Source: Leucobacter salsicius M1-8 (GTDB lineage: Bacteria > Actinomycetota > Actinomycetes > Actinomycetales > Microbacteriaceae). Taken from it: DNA of 33,917 nt. A model generated the notes under the pieces. It was not told the DNA's origin and made no database searches. It saw only the letters and a list, made by a program, of their open reading frames with translations. Below, one piece after another: positions 1 to 8,165 of the stretch. Positions within the stretch are counted from its first letter, which is position 1, and the number at the start of each line of letters is the position of its first letter. The translations under genes and the position numbers were made by a program. The stretch spans positions 1 to 33,917 of the forward strand of contig NZ_AOCN01000021.1 in NCBI RefSeq assembly GCF_000350525.1, read 5' to 3'.

Positions 1-1169
1 AAGCTGCCGGAGGGCTCTGTGAGTTCGCCCTCGAGGAGGAGCGAAACGAGACTGTCGGCGCGGGCCTCGCCCAAGGGCCGTTTGAAGACATTTGCGGCGG
101 CTTCGCCGACCACACCCCGCACGCTACCGGTAGCGCTGCTCGTTTCACTAGCCTCGCTTGATGCTGGAATCCTGACATTCATAGCCGTGCCAGTCATATC
201 GGAAGCTCGCACCCCGGAAGCTCGCACCCCGGAAGCTCGCACCCCGAAAGCTCGCATACCGGTGGCTTGCACACCGTCTGTGGAGTGAGCATTGCTGCCG
301 CTGTCACAGGTACCGGCGTCCGTGCCCATGCTCCCGCTGGGGCTGGCGGTAGTGCTGGCGGTGAGGTCGCTGGTTTGGAGCTGTTTGCCGTACTGGGTGA
401 GGCGGTCAAAGATGGCGTGACCCTCAAGACTCGTGACGAGGGCGGTGAGCTGGCACATGCCATCCTCGAGTTCGGTCAAGGAGACGTGGCGGTCGCGGCG
501 GGCGATGCGGTGTCGGTCGTCAAAGGAAGCGCCCGCGAGTTTCTCGGCGAGGCGCTTCGCGACCGGCACCAACAGGGCCGGGGTAAGCGACTGCGCATGG
601 GGGAGCAACTCGGTGTCGAAGCAGGCGTAGCGGCGGGCGATCTCGGCCTCCGCGGCGTCCGCTTCCAACACGACTCCGGCCTCGTCGATAAGGGTGCTGC
701 CGGTCTGTTCGGTGGCGAGGTGTCCGATGATGCGGCCCGCGTCGACGACGCTGCGCACATGCTTCTCGGTGATCTCCCCGCGGGCCTGCGCCGCATGAAG
801 AACGGGGAAGTGGGTGAGGGTGTCGACGGCGTGGGAGATATCGCTGGCGATGGTCCATGCCGAAATGTTGAGGGCGCTGGCGAGCTCGGCCCGGATCACC
901 CGGTGCGCACGGTCACGACGGGTGGTCGTACCTTGGGGGAGGCGTTGGTCGGGACCAAACGGATCCGCGCGGCTGACAGGCGCAGTCAGATCGCCGGGGT
1001 TGGTGAGGGGACGCGTGCCTTCGAGGTCGGCGAGGGTGGATGCCTCGGCAAAGAGGGTGGCGCGTTCGGCTTGGAGGGCGCGGAGGCGGGCATCGATATC
1101 GACAGCGCGGGAGACCAGGTCGGTCAGGTGCCCGCGGTAGGGGCTGTCGGTGTCGAAGGGGAGTTGCAT
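1..1169 (-). CDS. DUF222 domain protein, HNH endonuclease-like (3' end outside window)
   Basis: The minus-strand frame from the ATG at 1169 stays open to the window edge, about 389 codons without a stop. It begins MQLPFDTDSPYRGHLTDLVS. The helical Glu/Arg/Ala-rich stretch and the segment VSLTELEDGMCQLTAL (around residues 229-244) are typical of DUF222, the N-terminal part of the 13E12-repeat / HNH endonuclease-like proteins that are very common in Microbacteriaceae. The C-terminal HNH nuclease motif would lie beyond position 1, so catalytic competence cannot be judged. After the DUF222 part comes a low-complexity Ser/Thr/Gly linker with five near-identical pentapeptides (201-275). A 314-residue frame on the opposite strand is a high-GC shadow. 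The family's role is not well defined; many copies sit alone, as this one does. Confidence 0.8.
   Translation of the reverse strand, partial: MQLPFDTDSPYRGHLTDLVSRAVDIDARLRALQAERATLFAEASTLADLEGTRPLTNPGDLTAPVSRADPFGPDQRLPQGTTTRRDRAHRVIRAELASALNISAWTIASDISHAVDTLTHFPVLHAAQARGEITEKHVRSVVDAGRIIGHLATEQTGSTLIDEAGVVLEADAAEAEIARRYACFDTELLPHAQSLTPALLVPVAKRLAEKLAGASFDDRHRIARRDRHVSLTELEDGMCQLTALVTSLEGHAIFDRLTQYGKQLQTSDLTASTTASPSGSMGTDAGTCDSGSNAHSTDGVQATGMRAFGVRASGVRASGVRASDMTGTAMNVRIPASSEASETSSATGSVRGVVGEAAANVFKRPLGEARADSLVSLLLEGELTEPSGS
201..275 (-). repeat. 15-bp tandem repeat, five units, coding for GVRAS-type pentapeptides
   Basis: The unit GGAAGCTCGCACCCC is exact at 201-215, 216-230 and 231-245, then degenerate at 246-260 and 261-275. 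Read on the minus strand within the DUF222 gene it encodes GVQAT, GMRAF, GVRAS, GVRAS, GVRAS. The 15-bp period keeps the frame, so copy-number change would lengthen or shorten a linker without breaking the protein. Confidence 0.9.
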
Positions 1170-1358
1170 GAGGCTAGTACAGCAGGGACGTCGGACATTG
1201 AGGCCCCGTAAAGTGGCGTAAATATGCGGTTCGGTGGGGATGCGGGGAAGTTCTCGGGAACCTCTAAAGAAGTGGCTGATGTTTAGGTTTGCACCCTACA
1301 AAGACCTGCGCGAGTAATGGAATCGAGCCCCGCTATACAGCTCCGACCACGCTTCGAG

Positions 1359-2366
1359 CTAGCGCCCCGAGCACTCCCCGACAAGGTTCGCTTCCATCAG
1401 TACGCGCATGTCGGCACCACTCACGCCCCGGTCGAGCAGAAAGCCCAGCTTCGCGATTGCAGCCTCGGGCGTCAGGTCGGACCCATCGATGACACCGGCC
1501 GCGGCCAGCTCACGCCCCACGGCATACCGCGACAGGTCGACCCCGCCGCTCGTGCACTGCGTGATCGCGACGACGGGCATGCGTGCCCCAATTTCACGGA
1601 GCGTACCGAGCATGCCGGGGCGCGCCATGGGGGCGTTCCCACTGCCGTAGCACTCAAGAACGAGCGCATCGGGCGAGCCGAGGGTCGCGCAACGCACGTC
1701 CTCCGCCGTAACACCGGGCACAAACCGGAAGGTCAACACGCGCGCCGACCGCGGACGCATCTCCCCATCACCTGCAGGCACGCCGCGGGGGCCCGGCGCG
1801 AGCTTACGCTCTGCCCGAAACGCCTCGAGACCAGCGGTGTCATGCTTCTCGGCGCGCACGGCAGGCAGCAGCTTGCCACCGAACGCGATCGAGACGGGTG
1901 CGCTTGCGGAAGCCCGCACCGCCGCCCGGATCGCGAGCGACAGATTGTCGATCGCGTCAGTGCCTGCCGCGCCGTGCGCGAACTGACTGCCCGTGACCAT
2001 GACGGGGCAGCCCAGATCCGCGAGCTCAAACGCGAGCCTGGCCGCGGTGTACGCGAGCGTGTCGGTGCCATGGGCAATAACGACGCCACGGGGTCGCTGC
2101 GTGCGCACCCGGGCCCGGATCGCGCGCGCGATGCGCGGCGCAGTGTCGGCCTCCGCATTCGAACTGTCGATCGCGGGTAACAAATGATTCACCCGGGCTT
2201 CGACTCCCAGGGGCTCGCAGATGCCCGCGACGATCTGCTCGAGAATTTCGGGAAAATCCGGATCGGGGGCGAGCCCAGAATCGGTCTCGCGCATGCCAAT
2301 CGTGCCACCGGTGGCAAACACGAGGACAGTGGGTCTGGGGGAAACTGCAGCGGGCATACCGTCCAT
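1359..2366 (-). CDS. ansA: type I L-asparaginase (cytoplasmic)
   Basis: Hydrolyses L-asparagine to aspartate and ammonia. The 335-residue protein has both threonine motifs of the asparaginase/glutaminase family: FATGGTIG at residues 17-24, with the nucleophilic Thr near 22, and AHGTDTL at 98-104, with the Thr-Asp of the second catalytic site. A Lys in the segment GGKLLPAVRAEKHDT fits the remaining catalytic position. No signal peptide is visible, and the length matches cytoplasmic type I enzymes. The start at 2366 is the first ATG in frame; the upstream AGAGAGA is only a weak ribosome binding site, and a second ATG lies three codons in. The gene is divergent from pcrA with 57 bp between the starts. 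It appears to be a single-gene unit. Confidence 0.9.
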   Translation of the reverse strand: MDGMPAAVSPRPTVLVFATGGTIGMRETDSGLAPDPDFPEILEQIVAGICEPLGVEARVNHLLPAIDSSNAEADTAPRIARAIRARVRTQRPRGVVIAHGTDTLAYTAARLAFELADLGCPVMVTGSQFAHGAAGTDAIDNLSLAIRAAVRASASAPVSIAFGGKLLPAVRAEKHDTAGLEAFRAERKLAPGPRGVPAGDGEMRPRSARVLTFRFVPGVTAEDVRCATLGSPDALVLECYGSGNAPMARPGMLGTLREIGARMPVVAITQCTSGGVDLSRYAVGRELAAAGVIDGSDLTPEAAIAKLGFLLDRGVSGADMRVLMEANLVGECSGR

Positions 2367-2407
2367 TCTCTCTGATCCCTAGCGGCTCCAGTGTCAGGGG
2401 CGAGGCC

Positions 2408-2413
2408 TAGACT
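2408..2413 (+). promoter_or_regulatory. candidate -10 box (TAGACT) for pcrA
   Basis: TAGACT lies ten bases before the pcrA ATG at 2424, so the 5' untranslated region would be absent or only a few bases long. No Shine-Dalgarno sequence precedes the ATG. The same hexamer precedes sucC (8081) and purN (16920). No clear -35 box is seen. Confidence 0.5.
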
Positions 2414-2423
2414 GGTTCGCACA

Positions 2424-4988
2424 ATGAGTGACTTCGAACTTCTGGACCCCTCGGGCCTGCCGATCGGCGATTCAACGAGCAACGGCGGCGCCGATCCGCT
2501 GCTGGACGGACTGAACCCCTCACAGGAGCGTGCGGTGGTGAGCCGGGGGCCCGCGCTGCTGATTGTCGCGGGTGCGGGGTCAGGTAAGACTCGCGTGCTG
2601 ACGCACCGCATTGCCCACCTGATCCGGGGTCGAGAGGCCTGGCCCAGCCAGATCCTCGCGATCACCTTCACCAATAAGGCCGCCGCCGAGATGCGCGAGC
2701 GCATTGGTGGCTTGCTCGGCGGTGCGGCGGAGGGCATGTGGGTTTCGACCTTCCACTCCGCGTGCGTGCGCATTCTGCGACGCGAGGCCGAGCGCTTCGG
2801 GTACGTTTCGGGGTTCACGATTTACGACTCCGCCGATTCGCGTGCACTGCTCAAGCGCATTATCAAGGAGACCGACGCCGCGAGCTACGGTTTCACACCC
2901 GCGAATGCCGGGGGCAAGATTTCGAAGCTCAAGAATGAGCTCTCTGACGTTGATGCGTTTCGGGCGACGATGAACGCCGCCGACCCGCGCGACCGGCTCT
3001 TTGCCGAGATCTTCACGATGTACGAGCAAGAGCTGCGGCGGGCGAACGCCTTCGACTTCGACGACCTGATCGGACAGACGGTGCACCTGTTTCGGGCCCA
3101 CCCCGACGTAGCGGCGGTCTATCAGCGGCGCTTCCGTCACATCCTGGTTGACGAGTATCAGGACACCAACCACGCGCAGTATTCGCTCATTCGTGAGCTG
3201 ACGCGCCCGGTCGCGCCCGAGCAGGTCGCGCACCTGATGCCGCCTGCTCGCGCGGCAGAGCTTGACGCCTCGGGCGCGATCCCGCCCGCCAGCCTCACCG
3301 TCGTGGGTGACTCAGACCAGTCAATCTATGCGTTCCGCGGCGCCGATATTCGCAACATCGTCGAGTTTGAGCGCGACTTCGTGGGCGCAGAGGTGGTCAA
3401 GCTCGAGCAGAACTACCGCTCGACGCAGAACATCCTCTCGGCGGCCAATGCAGTCATTGGCAACAACTTCGACCGGCTCGAAAAGAATCTGTGGTCGGCC
3501 GCGGGCGCCGGCGAGAAGATCGTCGGCTTCACCGGGTACTCGCAGCACGACGAGGCCCGCTTCGTCGCAGAGGAGATTGAAGACCTACACCGCGCCGGCC
3601 TCGCCTACGGCGACGTCGCCGTGTTCTACCGCACAAACTCGCAGACCCGAGCACTTGAGGAGCTGCTGATTCGCTCGGCCATCCCGTACCGTGTGCTCGG
3701 CGGCACCAAGTTCTACGAGCGCGCAGAGGTTAAGGACGCGATGGCGTACCTGACGAGCATCGCAAATCCTTACGACCCCATAGCCTGGTCGCGGCTGCTG
3801 GGGGCACCCAAGCGGGGCATCGGCCCCATGGCAGAGGCTCACCTGGCCAACTTTCAGGAGACCGAGGGGCTCTCGTTCCATGAGGCAATGTCCCGCGCGA
3901 ACGAGGTGCCACAGCTCGGACCCAAGCTGCGCGCTTCCGTACTCGAACTCGCCGACCTGCTGGCTCGCGCTGCCCGAATGGCGGCTGGTGGTGGGTCGAC
4001 CGATCAAGAGGGCGAAGAAGCGACGCCCGCACCGGTGGGCGATGTCATCAAACTGATCCTCGACGAGACTGAGATGATCGAGAAGCTGCGGGCCAAGCGC
4101 GACCCACAAGATGACGCTCGCGCAGAAAACCTCGAAGAACTCATTGCGGTAGCTCGTGAGTTTGATGTCAAGCAGCCCGGCGCCGGTCTTATCGCCTTCC
4201 TCACTGAGGTCAGTCTGGTTGCCGCCGTCGACGACCTCGACGATACGAGCGGCACGGTATCGCTCATGACCATGCACACTGCGAAGGGGCTTGAGTTCAA
4301 GGCCGTGTTCATCACGGGCGTCGAGGAGGGGCTGCTGCCGCACCAGATGTCGGTGGACGAAACCGGCGGGGTTAACGAGGAGCGGCGACTCATGTACGTG
4401 GGAATTACCCGCGCTCGTGAGCGGCTCTACCTCACCCTTGCATCGACGCGTGCCACGTTTGGCGACATCGCTGCGGCTATGCCCTCGCGCTTTCTGCAGG
4501 AGATCCCCGAGGGCCTCGTGCACTGGCGACAGTCACCCGGCGAGGTAACGAGTCGAGGGGGCACGCAGTCACGGGCGCTCAACGCCCCGCGCGGGGGCGG
4601 CGGGTACGCGCAGCGTACGAGTAGCCGTGAATCAAACGTGTCGTTTGGTGGGGCCCCGAGCGGCCGCATGAGCGGCAGCGCGGCAGTGTCCGAACCCGCC
4701 AGCGGAAACATGCAGTCGGCGCTCGACAAGTGGCGTGAGCGCAAGCGCCTCGCAAAAGAAGCGCAGGCGACTGGTGGTGGGTTTCCCAACACGATCGCCC
4801 TCGGATCTCGCGACAACGGCGACCTCGCGCTTGCGCCGGGCGACCGGATCAAACACGACGACTACGGTGAGGGGCGCGTCACCAGCGTCACCGGTGAAGG
4901 CACCAAACGTGTCGCGCACGCGGTGTTTGACAGCGTGGGGGAGCGCAAGCTGCTCGTGAAGCTCGCTCCGATCGAAAAGATCGACTAG
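2424..4988 (+). CDS. pcrA: ATP-dependent DNA helicase UvrD/PcrA
   Basis: Superfamily 1A 3'-5' DNA helicase acting in nucleotide excision repair and replication restart. All core motifs are present: Walker A GAGSGKT (about residues 50-56), VDEYQDTN motif II (about 243-250), GDSDQSIYAFRG motif III (about 295), NYRST motif IV, TMHTAKGLEF motif V (about 615) and VGITRARERLY motif VI (about 658). The last 55 residues (GDRIKHDDYGEGRV onward) form the Tudor-like C-terminal domain that binds RNA polymerase in PcrA. At 854 residues it is slightly longer than usual, with a Gly/Ser-rich linker before that domain. An in-frame ATG at 2391 is 11 codons upstream, but the ATG at 2424 is preferred because a TAGACT -10 box sits just before it and MSDFELLD resembles typical starts. 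Confidence 0.95.
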   Translation: MSDFELLDPSGLPIGDSTSNGGADPLLDGLNPSQERAVVSRGPALLIVAGAGSGKTRVLTHRIAHLIRGREAWPSQILAITFTNKAAAEMRERIGGLLGGAAEGMWVSTFHSACVRILRREAERFGYVSGFTIYDSADSRALLKRIIKETDAASYGFTPANAGGKISKLKNELSDVDAFRATMNAADPRDRLFAEIFTMYEQELRRANAFDFDDLIGQTVHLFRAHPDVAAVYQRRFRHILVDEYQDTNHAQYSLIRELTRPVAPEQVAHLMPPARAAELDASGAIPPASLTVVGDSDQSIYAFRGADIRNIVEFERDFVGAEVVKLEQNYRSTQNILSAANAVIGNNFDRLEKNLWSAAGAGEKIVGFTGYSQHDEARFVAEEIEDLHRAGLAYGDVAVFYRTNSQTRALEELLIRSAIPYRVLGGTKFYERAEVKDAMAYLTSIANPYDPIAWSRLLGAPKRGIGPMAEAHLANFQETEGLSFHEAMSRANEVPQLGPKLRASVLELADLLARAARMAAGGGSTDQEGEEATPAPVGDVIKLILDETEMIEKLRAKRDPQDDARAENLEELIAVAREFDVKQPGAGLIAFLTEVSLVAAVDDLDDTSGTVSLMTMHTAKGLEFKAVFITGVEEGLLPHQMSVDETGGVNEERRLMYVGITRARERLYLTLASTRATFGDIAAAMPSRFLQEIPEGLVHWRQSPGEVTSRGGTQSRALNAPRGGGGYAQRTSSRESNVSFGGAPSGRMSGSAAVSEPASGNMQSALDKWRERKRLAKEAQATGGGFPNTIALGSRDNGDLALAPGDRIKHDDYGEGRVTSVTGEGTKRVAHAVFDSVGERKLLVKLAPIEKID

Positions 4989-5031
4989 CAGCAGCAGCAG
5001 CAGCGGCGGCGGCAGCGGCGCGAGGCGACAA

Positions 5032-5079
5032 TGCAAAGAAGCCCCATCACCCTCAACAGGGTGATGGGGCTTCTTTGCA
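5032..5079. terminator. perfect 22-bp inverted repeat, bidirectional terminator
   Basis: Left arm 5032-5053 and right arm 5058-5079 are exact reverse complements around the loop CAAC. The outer arm AAAGAAG/CTTCTTT supplies a T-rich tail in both directions. It lies between the convergent genes pcrA and tetR and serves both. Confidence 0.9.
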
Positions 5080-5086
5080 GCCAGAA

Positions 5087-5734
5087 CTAGCTGGGTGTGC
5101 TTTCTGAGTCGAGCATGACCTGGAAATCTGCGATGACGTCGTGGAACCCGCTCTCGTCGGTTTCCATGTCTCCTGCACCCTGTGCCCACTCCATCATTTG
5201 AGCAGACACGATCGAGTGCACAATTGAAGACGCGAGCCAAGCTTCGCGCCCAATTTCATCCAGCTTGCGGTGCTCGGGGTGCGCTTGCAGCCATGCCATC
5301 GTGGTCATGAGGAGCGGGCCGGAGGTCTCTAGCATCGAGATCTGCGACATGCGGGCCGCTTCAGGCTGCTCAGCGAGGAGCTGCATGCGAAGTCGGGCAA
5401 CTTCAGTGTTGACGTTCCGATGACCGATCGCAGCAAACAGCAGTCGGTAGAGCCCCAGGGGAAGGTTCTTGGGAGCGGTGTCCAGAATTGAGAATGCTTC
5501 TGAGCCCTCGGGAATGCTGATTGCGCGGCCGACGATTGCATAGTCTCGTGCCGGAAAGTAATTGAAGAATGTGCTTCGAGAAATATCAGCCATCTCGCAG
5601 ATTGCTTCAACAGTGACGTTTTCAACGCCATGCTCAAGGGCCAACTTCACAGCTGACGTTTCAATGGCGTTCTCGGTGGCGCGGCGCTTCCTAGCGCGCA
5701 AGCCTTCCGGTTTCTGATCCACAGTGGTGTTCAC
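5087..5734 (-). CDS. TetR family transcriptional regulator
   Basis: 215 residues. The N-terminal TetR helix-turn-helix covers roughly residues 15-65: RKRRATENAIETSAVKLAL, then ENVTVEAICEMADIS and RSTFFNYFPARD, the characteristic recognition-helix pattern. The C-terminal ligand-binding half (about 70-210) is specific to the protein, so no inducer can be named. The start is GTG at 5734, with GGAG about ten bases upstream on the minus strand. It is divergent from the two GGDEF genes across a 243-bp intergenic region holding two inverted repeats near its own start, so self-regulation is likely. Control of the GGDEF pair is an inference from position. It converges on pcrA and shares its terminator. 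Confidence 0.9.
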   Translation of the reverse strand: MNTTVDQKPEGLRARKRRATENAIETSAVKLALEHGVENVTVEAICEMADISRSTFFNYFPARDYAIVGRAISIPEGSEAFSILDTAPKNLPLGLYRLLFAAIGHRNVNTEVARLRMQLLAEQPEAARMSQISMLETSGPLLMTTMAWLQAHPEHRKLDEIGREAWLASSIVHSIVSAQMMEWAQGAGDMETDESGFHDVIADFQVMLDSESTPS

Positions 5735-5773
5735 GGTTGTCTTCTCCAGCCGCCACCATGAGTCGATTGGATT

Positions 5774-5791
5774 GGTGCGAGATATCGCACC
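5774..5791. promoter_or_regulatory. candidate TetR operator (inverted repeat)
   Basis: GGTGCGA-GATA-TCGCACC is a perfect 7-bp inverted repeat with a 4-bp spacer, 40 bp upstream of the tetR GTG. A minus-strand promoter TTGGTG (5811-5816) / 16 bp / TAGGGT (5789-5794) would place the operator over the -10 region and transcription start. A second inverted repeat, GTGGCG-ACGG-CGCCAC, follows at 5798-5813, between the two boxes. Confidence 0.5.
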
Positions 5792-5977
5792 CTAATTGTG
5801 GCGACGGCGCCACCAACACTAGTAGTAAACGCTGTGAAGCCGCGACGTAAATGGGGGTGTCCGGGAGTTTCATTGGCTGGTGCGCTCTTTTGGACAACAT
5901 GTGTGTTTTCATGAGCGCTGTGTACGCTGAACGTGAGACAGGGTACATGCAGTGTCGCGTGGGGAGGTGACAGGAAC

Positions 5978-6937
5978 ATGGGACTTCGACGAGCCGTGCT
6001 GAGACAGAATGCCCACTCCTGGTATCTCACAGTCGTGCAGATCTTGCTCGGTCTCACCCTCGTAATCGACCTCGTGTTTCATCGCGACATGAGTAACAGA
6101 TGGCTTCTCTGGCTGCTCCTGGTCGTGTGCGTGGGCGGTGCGTGCCTGGTCTTCATTTGGGGAGCTCAACTACCAGTTGCCGTGGGACTCGTAGGGGTCG
6201 CGGTGTTCCTGACCGCACAGTGCTATTTCTTGAGCCTCGCAGACGACGCCCAATCGGTACTGTCCTCGGTGCAGGAGTTCCCCCTCGTCGCGTTCTACCT
6301 GGGTTGGTTTATTCGGCCACGGTGGGCGATTCCGCTGATCGGGCTAGGGACGCTGTTCTTTGGCGCGGTGATGGCCTTCAATCCACTGTTTTTTCCCGAA
6401 GGGAAGCTGGGGCCGCCCATTGCTGTGCACGGACTTCTGGTGCTGCTCTTCTGTTTTTTTGCCGGATCATTTTTGTGGCACCGAAATGCGCGCGCGGCCA
6501 GCACAGATCTACTTACCGGGGTGCGTACACGTGCGGCCTTCCTCTCGGATCTTGAAGCGCGCATGCGCTCCCGCGGGGCGAACCGCGTCAGCGTGATTGC
6601 GGTGGACTTCGACGGCCTGAAGCAGATCAATGACACCCAGGGGCATGCCGCGGGCGATCGGGTCCTGCAAGAGACGACTCACCAGTGGAGGCAGCTGCTG
6701 CGTTCGGAGGACATTATCGGACGTCTGGGCGGCGGCGAGTTCGTAATCGCGTTGCCCGGGGCCACACTGCGCAGCGCGCGTGAGATTGATGATCGGCTTC
6801 GCGCAGCCTCACCGTTCGCGTGGTCGAGCGGGGTAACCGTAGCGCGAACGGGGGAGTCAGCAGAGCACCTCTTGAATCGCGCTGACGCCGAGCTGTACAA
6901 GGTGAAGCGAAAGACGGGTCGGCGGTATGTCGGGTAA
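5978..6937 (+). CDS. membrane GGDEF-domain protein with degenerate GGGEF signature
   Basis: 319 residues. The N-terminal half (about 15-165) is hydrophobic with five or six membrane segments; the C-terminal 155 residues are a GGDEF (diguanylate cyclase) domain. STDLLTGVRTRAAF, VDFDGLKQINDTQGHAAGD and the closing NRADAELYKVKRKTGRR match the fold. The signature is GGGEF instead of GGDEF/GGEEF, so the acidic metal-binding residue is missing and cyclase activity is unlikely. The inhibitory-site motif RSED lies exactly five residues before the signature, as in PleD-type I-sites, so the domain may bind cyclic di-GMP. The start at 5978 has a strong ribosome binding site (GGGGAGGTGACAGGAAC); an ATG at 5933 lacks one. 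It overlaps the next, paralogous gene by 11 bp. Confidence 0.85.
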   Translation: MGLRRAVLRQNAHSWYLTVVQILLGLTLVIDLVFHRDMSNRWLLWLLLVVCVGGACLVFIWGAQLPVAVGLVGVAVFLTAQCYFLSLADDAQSVLSSVQEFPLVAFYLGWFIRPRWAIPLIGLGTLFFGAVMAFNPLFFPEGKLGPPIAVHGLLVLLFCFFAGSFLWHRNARAASTDLLTGVRTRAAFLSDLEARMRSRGANRVSVIAVDFDGLKQINDTQGHAAGDRVLQETTHQWRQLLRSEDIIGRLGGGEFVIALPGATLRSAREIDDRLRAASPFAWSSGVTVARTGESAEHLLNRADAELYKVKRKTGRRYVG

Positions 6938-8027
6938 CGAGCTGCGTGCGGGCGAGGGATCCGGCACCAGAGCGCGCCTACGGGTTCCCGCCTGGATTGT
7001 GCGTTGGAAGAATCGGCAGAGCCAGTTCTCCATCATGAGCAGCATGCTGCCTGCGCTGCTCCTTGTGGTGTTTGTGACCGACCTTCTCTTTCGGCACTCC
7101 ACAATGCTCGCCGACCTTACCTTTGCGTGGTTGGCGCTCTATACCCTGATGGCGCTGCTGCCGCTGCTGCTCGGGCGTCGGTTTCCGCGCTGGGCGGGCC
7201 TCGTGATGGTGTTGACGACAGAACTATGGTCTGGGTACCTCTTTGCCGTAGCGGGGCACGTTCACGCAGAAATCAATGTGCTGCTGCAGCTGCCCACGAT
7301 CGCACTGTATCTCGGTTGGTTCTTCCCGTGGATGCCAGCGGTGGCGTGCATGCTGGTGGGGATGGCGCGCCTGGGCCTGACGCTCACGACTGACCGAGAT
7401 TTCGGACAGGGTGATACGCCCACGGTCATTCTGGTCGGGTATGCGGCGCTGATCACGGTGTTCTGCTTCTTTGGTGCGCGTGTGGTGCAGGCCCAGTCTG
7501 AGAAGCAGCTTTCGACAGATCCGCTGACCGAGGTGTACAACCGGCGCGGGTTGATGGTCAAGGGGGCAACTCTGCTGAATCGGGTGCGTCGTCGTCACTG
7601 GGAGTGCGCCGTGGCCGTGGTGGACCTCGATGATTTCAAGTCAATCAATGATGCGGGCGGGCACGCGGCGGGCGACGCTCTGTTGTTGACCGAGGCCCAG
7701 CGGCTTCGCTCCCTGTTGGGTGCCGGATCGGGGGGCCGCGGGCGCGATGGACTTGTCGGCCGCTTCGGAGGGGACGAATTTGTCATGTTGCGTCGCGGCA
7801 GCCTTGAGTCACTCAGCCGCGACCTACAAGAACTGCGCCAAAGCGGCGCCGCCGCCTGGTCATGGGGTGCCGTGCAGCTCGCAACGGGGGAACCGCTCAC
7901 CGCTGTCATCGCGCGCGCTGACGCGGAGTTGTACCTTGCGAAGCGCGAACTGTGCGAACAGCGCAAATCGCGCGCTCGGAAGAACGCTCAAGTTGAGCAA
8001 GGCCTGGGGGAGGAACCAGCGGACTGA
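6927..8027 (+). CDS. membrane diguanylate cyclase (GGDEF domain)
   Basis: 366 residues, a paralogue of the gene before it and overlapping it by 11 bp, so the two are probably translated together. About six membrane segments lie between residues 35 and 195; the GGDEF domain follows (STDPLTEVYNRRG, VDLDDFKSINDAGGHAAGD, GRFGGDEFVML, ARADAELYLAKRE). The GGDEF signature and the metal- and substrate-binding residues are intact, so it should make cyclic di-GMP from two GTP. The nearest RxxD is RGRD, one residue further from the signature than the canonical I-site, so product inhibition is doubtful. The C-terminus carries a short charged tail. The ATG at 6927 has only a weak GGCGG upstream, which fits translational coupling. 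Confidence 0.88.
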   Translation: MSGNELRAGEGSGTRARLRVPAWIVRWKNRQSQFSIMSSMLPALLLVVFVTDLLFRHSTMLADLTFAWLALYTLMALLPLLLGRRFPRWAGLVMVLTTELWSGYLFAVAGHVHAEINVLLQLPTIALYLGWFFPWMPAVACMLVGMARLGLTLTTDRDFGQGDTPTVILVGYAALITVFCFFGARVVQAQSEKQLSTDPLTEVYNRRGLMVKGATLLNRVRRRHWECAVAVVDLDDFKSINDAGGHAAGDALLLTEAQRLRSLLGAGSGGRGRDGLVGRFGGDEFVMLRRGSLESLSRDLQELRQSGAAAWSWGAVQLATGEPLTAVIARADAELYLAKRELCEQRKSRARKNAQVEQGLGEEPAD

Positions 8028-8039
8028 GCGCCCCGGATC

Positions 8040-8057
8040 CTCGCCCAGCAGGGCGAG
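8040..8057 (+). terminator. hairpin after the GGDEF pair
   Basis: CTCGCCC-AGCA-GGGCGAG is a 7-bp perfect stem followed by ATTTCCC. It starts 12 bp after the second GGDEF stop. The T tract is weak, so termination may be partial. Confidence 0.55.
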
Positions 8058-8080
8058 ATTTCCCGTTACGGTTGCGGTGC

Positions 8081-8086
8081 TAGACT
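8081..8086 (+). promoter_or_regulatory. candidate -10 box (TAGACT) for sucCD
   Basis: TAGACT lies 79 bp before the sucC GTG and immediately after the GGDEF terminator hairpin. This predicts a leader of about 70 bases. No convincing -35 box is seen. Confidence 0.45.
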
Positions 8087-8165
8087 CGTGAATTGGTCGA
8101 CTTATCTCGACATCGAGACATTTTCTGCCTCGTGTTTCCCAGCAATCACAAGCAAAGGACAGTAC

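Noticed and set aside
267..1211. 314-codon plus-strand frame
   Set aside because: It lies antisense to the DUF222 gene; the minus-strand frame carries the family motifs and uninterrupted coding character.
1170..1358. Possible tRNA or small RNA between the DUF222 gene and asparaginase
   Set aside because: No cloverleaf, no conserved T-loop and no strong hairpin could be found on either strand.
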